Below are positions 56,619 to 64,000 of a DNA stretch of 64,000 nt, in pieces. The notes beneath the pieces were generated by a model that had not been told where the DNA came from, searched no databases, and saw only the letters and a program-made list of their open reading frames with translations. The position numbers were made by a program, and so were the translations under genes. The stretch comes from Plantago ovata. Its lineage: Eukaryota; Streptophyta; Magnoliopsida; Lamiales; Plantaginaceae. The stretch covers positions 52,131,253 through 52,195,252 of the forward strand of contig CM051458.1 of assembly GCA_028274465.1 (NCBI GenBank), written 5' to 3'. Within the stretch, counting starts at the first letter, position 1, and each line of letters begins with the position of its first letter.

Positions 56619-58351
56619 CTAGCTCTTCTTTTTGCGGGTACTAGACTTCCCCTTCATTGATCTCCCCTTCATGCCACGAACCTGTGAATAAGAAAGAACA
56701 TAGGCTGCAAGACCACAGTAGTGAGTAGTGTAAGAATTATCAGGCGGATCAGGTGGATAGTGCAAGTTCTTTGGCAGATGTCCAACATGGAGCGTAGCTT
56801 AGTCAAGAACGTGCGTCCCAAGAGAATGACATCCCCCGTCCCAGGTGCAGACGCCGGCATAACTACAAAATTGGTGTATGCAGATGCTTCACCAATCTTG
56901 ACCAACACATTTTTCACAACGCCTTCGGGTCTCACAAAGGATCCATCCTCCAGTTACACAATAGCCCTATGGTCAGATAGTTTTCCAAGGCTACTCTTCT
57001 CAAACACATTCAAAGGGAGCACGTTCGAGTAAGATCCCGTGTCTAGTGTGGCACAGACATCTTCAAGTTCGCCAATCCCGACCTTAACATCGAAACTTTG
57101 AGGAAGTGGCTCGGGATTCTCTTGCTTCTTTCCACTCTTACCAGTACCAAGGTCCTTCTCTTGTTCCTTGGCTAGTGGAGGCTCTTCATCCTTGTAACAC
57201 TCGCACTTAGCAACTTGCTTAATGGTGATTTCCACTGGTTGATCTCCCACCAAGTTGATCGACATGGACCTCTCAATGCTGCTATGTAACTTCCCTTGCT
57301 CTCTACTAGCTCTAGCTTCCAATTGATCCAGACGAGCATTGATCTTTGCCGAATCCTGCTCGTATCTCTTCAAAAACACTTGAGTGAAATCCACCAATTT
57401 CTGTAAATTATCCAAGAGAGTTGCTGACTTGGATGTAGATGCTTCGTCCTTAGGAGTAGGATTACTACGGTTACCCAAGTGAACATCTTCTCGTGCTAGA
57501 TCTGATCTACACATATGAGCCCCATGCCCATAATTCTTGCACACCCTACATACGTCGTTGGAGAGAGAAGTTCCGATTAGGCCACTTAGAGCTTGCCTCA
57601 TCTGATTGGCGAAACCTTCGAACCTATCGCCACTCACACCATTCACTTCATGCATTGGGATCTCCTGGTTTGGTGGGGCCTCAGGTCCACGCCTTCTAAC
57701 CATTGCTCTTGGATCCTTGGATTGAGATCCTTTAGCAAGCCTTTCGAAACACGCCCATACATCCTCGGCGGTCTCTTCCCAGATAGTACCACGGCATTGG
57801 AAATCCACCACCTGTTGACTCTCATATGTGAGTCCATTGTAGAAGTGCTGGACAAGATCAGGAAGCCCAAAACCATGGTGTGGACACTTGTGCATGAGGT
57901 CCTTGAACCTCTCGAAAGCGGTGTAGATGGTCTCATTATAGTCCTGTTTGAATCCTGTGATTTGCGCCTTAAGCGCGGTAGTCAATGTGTGAGGAAAGTA
58001 TTTCTCCATAAAAGCAGAATACACCTTGTCCCAGGTGTCTAGTGATCCGGCTTCCAGAGAGCCTAACCATGCCTTGGCTTTATCACCAAGCCCCATAGAA
58101 AAAACCTTCATCCTTAGCTCATCATCCGTTATCCCTGCTCCGGGCCTTGGAAGATTGTTGATAAAATCGTCAATATCATTCAGGTATCCCATAACATCTT
58201 CCCTAGCCAACCCATAGAACCTCGGGAGTTGCTGGTACATGCAACTTTTGATTTCCAAATCTCGAGTTGCAGCAGAAAGAACAATAGCTGGACCTCTCAT
58301 CAGTGCTTTGTTGGGTTGAACCCATGATTTCAAAAGTGGGCGAGCCATCAC
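56619..58351 (-). pseudogene. gag-protease region of element F
   Basis: Gag motifs FYGLAREDVMGYLNDI, AKAWLGSLEAGSL, KCPHHGFGLPDLVQHFYNGL, a zinc knuckle CRVCKNYGHGAHMC, a coiled coil (LQKLVDFTQVFLKRYEQD), and retropepsin with LDTGSYSNVLPL and DVILLGRTF. The Gly-rich linker found in A, B, D and E is much reduced. LGSLEAGSL matches element B more than other family I copies, so this gag is a somewhat separate branch. About two breaks. Confidence 0.85.
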
Positions 58352-58502
58352 AAGACCTGAATATCTGTGACAAGCTAGGAAAGGAGTATCAGAGAGAGAT
58401 TAAATAGGAAAACTAAAACTACTAGAATTAGGAATTGAATGCTGAAAATATAAACAAATTAAACAGAAAAAAGGAGTATAGTCCCCGGCAACGGCGCCAA
58501 TT

Positions 58503-59814
58503 TGATGAACGCGGGTTTGTCAGTTCCGGTTCAAGCAAAATAGATTTGTTATTTAGCCAATGGCAATTCACAACTACAACGAAAACCGTAGTGTAGCAGT
58601 AGAATGACCTCGAGTGTCGTTCTCTCAGGACTATAACTAGCTTTATCTATTTAACTAGAGAATATAAAACAACAGACGTAATAGCAAACGGTTTTCTAAC
58701 AGATAATGGAGATTGGTGATAGTATGATCCTTCAAAGCATAACGGGTCGATAATCATGCGTAAATTCCTCGGTCTTGCATGGAGATCTTTCATCAATCTA
58801 ATGTCCTGTTGCAATTATTAAGCACTACGAAGATAATGATACTGACAAGTCAAGCACTATTGTCCAATTGTGTTCCGTAATTATTCAACACTACGAAGAT
58901 ATACACGCGCCTAGGTCGACGAGGGTCCAATTGTGCAAAATAATTAATACAACATACGAGAATTTAGGCTGAGCCTGATCAACGAAATAAAGCAATAACA
59001 CGGAGTATAATGAGCGATATAGGCATTAGCATGATTATCTTCCCTTCGCTAAGAATTCACATACTCCCACCAACGATAAGTTTAGCTACTCATAATAGGC
59101 ATGCAATCAACAGAAATCATAGAAGAAAGCATGTTGAAAGATAAATAAGAATAAGTAGAATAAACTGTAAGATACAATGTTACCGAAGGTTGTCAATCTC
59201 CGAAGAATTGCGATCCTACAAGCTCCAAACTGCTATGAAAAAGTGTCCCCTAAACTATGAACCCCCAGAACAGGCTCTGGGAAGTCCCTACCTAACTACA
59301 GAGAAAGGTGAGAAAGTAGGCCTGGAAAAGTATGAATTTCGGAGAAAATCTAAGCAACTATATATAGGCCCCGAAATACTGTGGGGCGGTTCGCCCCACA
59401 CACCGGGCGGTTCGCCTGGTGTGGGGCGAGTCGCCCCACGTCCCGGGCGGTTCGCCCGGGAGTGTTTTTCGCGGAATTCCGCATTTTCGACGCGTTTTTG
59501 GATTTCTTCCCCTTTTCGGATTCGGTTTCTGTGTTCTAGTGGCCTTCTAACCTCCAGATTCGACCCCTAGACTACAAATCCTATCCGGAAACCTTCAGAT
59601 ACTCCAAATAGGCTTCTTGAACACCAATTCCTTGTCAACTTCAATATAATTGCCCGGAAATCCTCAATTTTCAACCAAAACCTGTAAAATAAAATCTAAA
59701 GGGAAACATGACACTATTCTAATAAAATGTACTAAAATATAGTTAAATTAACATAGAGGATAGCTAAAATAGGTTAAAAAGACTCAAATGAAAGTGTAAA
59801 ATACACATTCATCA
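58503..59814 (-). repeat. 5' LTR of element F, with adjacent primer site
   Basis: 1312 bp with TGATGA and TCATCA ends. The tRNA-Asp primer site is at 58482-58499 (full match). The minus-strand TATA box is near 59357-59368 and boxes are at 59381-59463, with both GGGGCG and CCCGGGCG arms. Two to three copies of the ATCTTCGTA unit lie at about 58800-58930. Confidence 0.92.
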
Positions 59815-61748
59815 ATGAGGGGACCGGCGATTGTTCTTTCGTCTGCAAATCGAGATCTGGAAATCAAGAACCACGCATTCCAACAACTTCCGAGGTTTTA
59901 TGGCTTAGCAAGGGAAGATGTGATTGGGTACTTGCATGATATCGATGATTTCGTCAACCAATCCCACGACCCGGAGCTGAAATAACAACGGATGAGTTGC
60001 GGATGAAGGTTTTTGCTATGGGGCTTTGCGACAGAGCCAAGTCATGGTTGAGTTCTCTACCAGCAGGCTCGCTGGACACTTGGGAGAAGGTTTTTTCAGC
60101 TTTCATGGAAAAATACTTCCCTCATACCTTGACTACCGCGCGAAAGGCGCAACTCACTGGATTCAAACAGGACTATGATGAGATCATCTACACCGCGTTT
60201 GAGAGGTTCCAAGATCTCACGAACAAGTGCCCTCACCATGGTTTTGAGCTTTCTGACCTAGTCCAACACTTCTACAATGGACTAACCTTCGAGAACCAAC
60301 AAGTGGTGGATTTCCAATGCCGAGGCAATATTTGGGAGGAAACCGCAGAAGTCGTCTGGGCAGTTTTCGTAAGGCTTGCTAAGGGTTCGCAGTTCAAGGA
60401 CCCAAGAGCGATGTTTAGGAGACGTGGACCTGAAGCTCCACCGACTCAAGAAGCCCCTATGTATAGGGGGAATGGGGATCAATTCGAGTGCTTTACCAAC
60501 GAATTGAAACAAGTCCTCAAGAGCGCCACTGGAACAACTGTTTCGAACGAAGTTTGCCGAATATGCAAGAACTATGGGCATGGGGCTCATATGTGTAGAT
60601 TGGAGCTTGCGTATGATTATGGCAACTGGGCTCAAGGAGGCGAAGAGGAAGCCTTTGCTACGGAGTATGGTACTCAAGAAGCTAGCTACGGACAAGATGG
60701 TAGGAATCCTCGAGGTGGATTTTGGAGAAGAGGGTTCCGAAACAATCAAGGATATGCAGCAGCTAGCCAAACTTATGGCCCTAACCAAGACCGTAGTAGG
60801 CTTAACTATGGTAATGACCACTGCGAAAACCCCGCTCCGAAAGAGCAACCGAAGTCGAAGTCGGCTCAACTGATGGAGAACTTGCAAAAGATGGTTGATC
60901 ACACCCAAAGTTTTCTCAAACGTTATGAAGAAGATTCTGAGAATACTAGGGCAAGACTTGATAGGTTGGAATAGAGCACTAGGCTTGCCCATCAAAAGAT
61001 GCAAGAGTTGATCGACCGAGGAGCAAGTAGGGAGCAAGGCAAACTGCCTAGCAACACTGAGAAGTCGATGTCTATTACCTTGGTGGGTGATCTACCTGTC
61101 GAAATCACCATCAAGAAGGTTGCTAAGTGCGAGTGTTGCAAGGGGGAAGTGCCCCCACAAGCTAAGGAAGAAGAGAAGGACCTTGGTTCTGGCGAGAGTG
61201 AAGAGGAACAAGAGGATCCCGAGCCACTCCCTCAAAGTTTCGATGTTAAGGTCGGGATTGGTGAGCTTGAAGATGTCCGTGCCACACTAGACACGGGATC
61301 CTACTCTAATGTGCTCCCTATGAATGTGTTCGAGAAGAGTAGCCTTGGAAAACTATCTGAGCATAAGGCTATTGTGCAACTGGCGGATGGATACTTTGTG
61401 AGACCCGAAGGCGTTGTGAAGAATGTATTGGTCAAGATTGGTGAAGCTTCTGTATAGACCAATTTTGTAGTTATGCCGGCGTCTACACCTGGGACGGGGG
61501 ATGTCGTTCTCTTGGGGCGAACGTTTTTGACTAGGGTACGCTCCGTGATAGACATCTACCGAAGGACTTGCACTATTGAGGTGGATGGCAAGCGACATGT
61601 GTTGCGAGCCATATCTGATCCACCTGATACTTCTGACACTATTAACTACTGTGGTCTTGCTGCCTATGTTCATTCTTATTCACAGGTTCGTGGCATGAGG
61701 AGGAGATCCATGAAGGGGAAGTCTAGTACCCTCAAGAAGAAGAGCTAG
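59815..61748 (+). pseudogene. gag-protease region of element G, broken
   Basis: Begins inside gag, because element F occupies the position of its amino-terminal part. Motifs: FYGLAREDVIGYL, CPHHGFELSDLVQHFYNGL, zinc knuckle CRICKNYGHGAHMC, YGPNQDRSRLNYG linker, coiled coil, retropepsin with LDTGSYSNVLPM and DVVLLGRTFL, and the basic end SSTLKKKS. Several breaks. Very close to E. Confidence 0.86.
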
Positions 61749-62012
61749 GCGCAGACAGGAGTCGAGTCAAAGACTTTAAACAATGGCGCTACTCGGGAGA
61801 CAACCCGGAGTTTTTATCGCTTTCTTTACCGCTTTATTGCATGCATTCATACTTGAACAATTTGCTTTTCATATGTGAATTTGTTCGTCTCTGTGTCGTA
61901 TGTGCTTATGTTATGTTTGAGTGAGATTTTTCGAGTGGTTTTATGAGAAAAATAGTTTTCGGGGACTTAAAAACCGCATTTTTTCGAAAAGTTCGTCTCC
62001 CCGCCTCAAGAC

Positions 62013-62132
62013 GTGGGGGGCGAATCGCCCCCCATGGGGCATGGGGGGCGAACCGCCCCACGAGTCCAGAGCGCCGCGCGCACTGGACGCGCGGGGCGAT
62101 TCGCCCCACATGCGGGGCGACTCGCCCCGCGC
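62013..62132. repeat. GC-rich palindromic box cluster, pre-ORF2 (element G)
   Basis: GGGGCG-arm boxes with centres AAT, AAC, ATT and ACT, and a TCCAGAGCG-type inverted repeat between them at about 62064-62088, equivalent to the one in element A. Confidence 0.9.
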
Positions 62133-62309
62133 CCCTGCAGAAAGTAAAAACGGGGGTCTCCCCCATTTTCAAAATATCTTCAATCCTTCATAACTTCTTC
62201 ATATTTCCATCAACTTGTGTGTTGTTTAGCTTCAATCGAAGCCCGTTACGTGCTCTTTCTTTTTATCCGAACAAATCTCTTCCTAGTTCACTCAATCTTC
62301 GGATTTGAG

Positions 62310-62846
62310 GTAATCTCACATGAACCCTAATTTTTCAAATTTGGGGGTTTTTTGATTTATGCTTCAATTAAGCTTGTTTGATGTATGGGTTGATGATTTG
62401 TGTGATTAGAAACGTTATTCACTATCAATTATATGTTCAATTAGGCTTGGTTTGTTGATTTGAGATTTTTTCTATTAGATGACTATATCTTATTATGCAA
62501 TGTATCTTTTACTTTCATTCCTTGTTTAAACATGTGTTAGTTGTTATGATAATGATGGATGTAGTGGAAGAATGCATGATTGATGAAGTTGAGGATTTAT
62601 GATGTTAGATTTTTGTTACTATGGTATAAGTTAAGCCTTGTAATTCAAGGAATTTGTTGTCTAGAAAGAGAATAATGTGATATGTGATTGTAGTAGTTAC
62701 ATTGATATGTTGCATAATGAAGTAGCTAGACTAGATATTGGGTTTTTGAGTTCGATTTTCGTAGATATTGCTCGTTTGTTCGCTCGTACATTTGCATATG
62801 CATAAGTCTGTTTTGTGTCATACAAGATACTAATTGTTGTTTGCAG
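62310..62846 (+). other. Putative intron in the ORF2 leader (element G)
   Basis: Donor GATTTGAG|GTAATCTC and acceptor TTGTTTGCAG, five bases before the ORF2 ATG. CATGAACCCTAAT follows the donor. Length 537 bases. Confidence 0.57.
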
Positions 62847-62851
62847 GAATC

Positions 62852-63152
62852 ATGGCTCCAAGAGGATCAAGGAAGGCTGGGTCGAGCAAGAAGGGGAAGG
62901 GGGTAGCATCAAGCTCCCAACCTTCTCACGACATGTTCGAGTTGTCTCTAGCTGCGACAAGACCTCGACGGGCACATTGCCCAACGCAACCGCGATTGGG
63001 AGACATTCGAGGAGCATCGCCGAGAGGATAGGCAAGAAAGGTGGGAGCAGCAACAGCTCATTCAGCAGCAACAGGAGGCTCTACAGCGATCCAATGATCT
63101 CCTGTCTTACATGTGGAGGGACTTTTATGGGGATTACAATCCCGATGATTAG
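62852..63152 (+). pseudogene. ORF2 remnant of element G
   Basis: The start MAPRGSRKAGSSKKGKG matches elements A and E. The end of the region has the family's Gln/Arg-rich coiled coil and closing FYGDYNPDD-like sequence. The remnant is about a quarter of the length seen in E, and the domain-like middle is absent. Confidence 0.7.
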
Positions 63153-64000
63153 TCTTTTCACATGTCCACTCTCAGCCAGCCGAGGCCAAACCGTTCGGTA
63201 ACATCCAGTATCACTTCTTATTACTCATTCTCTTTTGCTAGGGGCTAGCTTAAGTATCATAAGGGGGATGGGATGTGAACCGCGATGTTAAGTATTGTTT
63301 GGCTTTGTGTTGATTGGTATCTTGTTTTTTGTTTGCATTTGCACGTTTACCGCTTTCTTAGTTTTTAGGTTGCATTCACTACATTCATCCTAGGATAGTC
63401 TTGCATGTTTTATATGGAGTTTATTGCCGAATTTTTTGAACTTTTTTATTGGGTAGATTAACTAACTATGCCATTAATCATATGCTTCATCTCTATGAAT
63501 TTGTTTGAGGTTTTTCTCGCTTGGCTCGTCACATTTATGTATTGCTCTTAGTTAAGCTTGGTAGTCTCGACATCACTTAGTGGTGTTTTCTCTACTGCGG
63601 TTCACGAAGGCCTTTATAATAAGATGATGCATGTTAGGGTCTTATGGTTGTTTTCCCGAGTAATTGTGTACAAAAGAGGCAACAAGTCTTTACCATGCTT
63701 TGAGATTGCTAAATGCCTAGGAAGGAGGTAGTGTGAGGTTGTGTGATCCTTTGTTTGCAACCTATTCTTTCGAATAGGTTTGGGGAGGGGGTTACACTAT
63801 CATTAGACTTATTTTTCGTTTTTCATTTCTGTGTTGTGAGTTTATTTTTCCTTTCCCGTAAATTTTGTACTCCAACCTATTCTTTCGAATAGGTTTGGGG
63901 AAGTCATTTGTGAGTCATTTTGTTTCTTTTTCGTTATGCTACTGCTGGCTAAAAAAAATCGAAAAAAAGAAAAAATTCCAGAAAAAAAAAGAACAAAAAA
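63153..64000 (+). other. 3' non-coding module of element G, to window edge
   Basis: No gene. Purine tract AAGGGGGATGGGATG near 63261-63275, perfect CCTATTC hairpins with TTTGGGGA tails at 63758-63790 and 63873-63902, and the start of an A/G run from about 63950. The polypurine tract and 3' LTR would lie right of the window. Confidence 0.82.

Larger units (their letters stand above)
54379..59814 (-). mobile_element. Element F: pol-less Athila-like LTR element, family I, without ORF2
   Basis: Minus-strand element with a full 5' LTR at its right end (58503-59814), primer site (58482-58499), gag-protease, the 3' module and a half 3' LTR ending in the fold-back. No ORF2 and no pre-ORF2 box cluster are present. 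Its right end falls in the gag of G at ATGAGGGGACC. About two breaks in gag-protease. Confidence 0.85.
53672..64000 (+). mobile_element. Element G: pol-less Athila-like LTR element, family I, split by F
   Basis: Plus-strand element with the first half of a 5' LTR (53672 to about 54374), then element F, then gag-protease from 59815, a box cluster, a leader intron, a short ORF2 remnant and the 3' module to the window edge. Its left end cuts the X2 frame at 53671. The join of G to F on the left is a fold-back. Several breaks in the coding parts; the ORF2 remnant is much shorter than the copy in E. Confidence 0.82.

Overview
This window is plant nuclear heterochromatin-like DNA, almost certainly from a flowering plant. 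No host gene, rRNA or tRNA gene could be supported. Nearly every base belongs to a nested stack of LTR retrotransposons, plus one Mutator-like DNA transposon. The evidence for a plant is an Athila-like gag with primer sites matching tRNA-Asp, a Ty1/copia element of the Tork/Angela kind primed by initiator tRNA-Met, 9-bp Mutator-type target duplications, and plant-style introns. The species cannot be named from sequence alone.

Layout. (1) 1-4977: element A, minus strand, Athila-like, running off the left edge. It sits in the 5' LTR of copia element K. (2) 4978-30376: copia element K, plus strand. Its leader holds a Mutator-like element (6560-7671) and Athila-like element C (8557-14019, minus). 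Its 3' LTR is split by element B (19642-29300, plus), the youngest-looking and most complete element here. K itself sits inside ORF2 of element D. (3) 30377-35789: the rest of D, minus. (4) 35790-36520: unassigned sequence with a degenerate duplication. (5) 36521-53671: two copies (X1, X2) of a second, probably copia-type LTR element on the minus strand. X2 is inserted in the reading frame of X1, and only their 3' sides lie in the window. X2 is split by element E (43802-52543, plus) and broken into at 53672 by element G. (6) 53672-64000: element G, plus, with element F (54379-59814, minus) inserted in its gag. The G/F left junction is a fold-back of two half LTRs.

Elements A, B, D, E and G share one unusual plan: LTR, tRNA-Asp primer site, gag with zinc knuckle and protease, no polymerase or integrase, a cluster of short GC-rich palindromes, an intron-like leader, ORF2, repeated hairpins with polypurine-tract-like tails, a purine-rich run, a stem-loop plus polypurine tract, LTR. 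F keeps gag-protease but not ORF2. C keeps the LTRs and 3' module around a different gag. All seven lack polymerase genes, so they should depend on an autonomous Athila-like partner.

The most interesting signal is the palindromic boxes. They share a GCG-NNN-CGC core. The arms differ by subfamily (GGGGCG, CCGGGCG, CCAGGCG or CCAAGCG) while both halves stay complementary. The same arm type appears in the LTR, just upstream of the TATA box in family I, and again upstream of the ORF2 leader in the same element. This looks like a co-evolving regulatory or structural module. Age estimates from LTR differences are counts by eye and are approximate.
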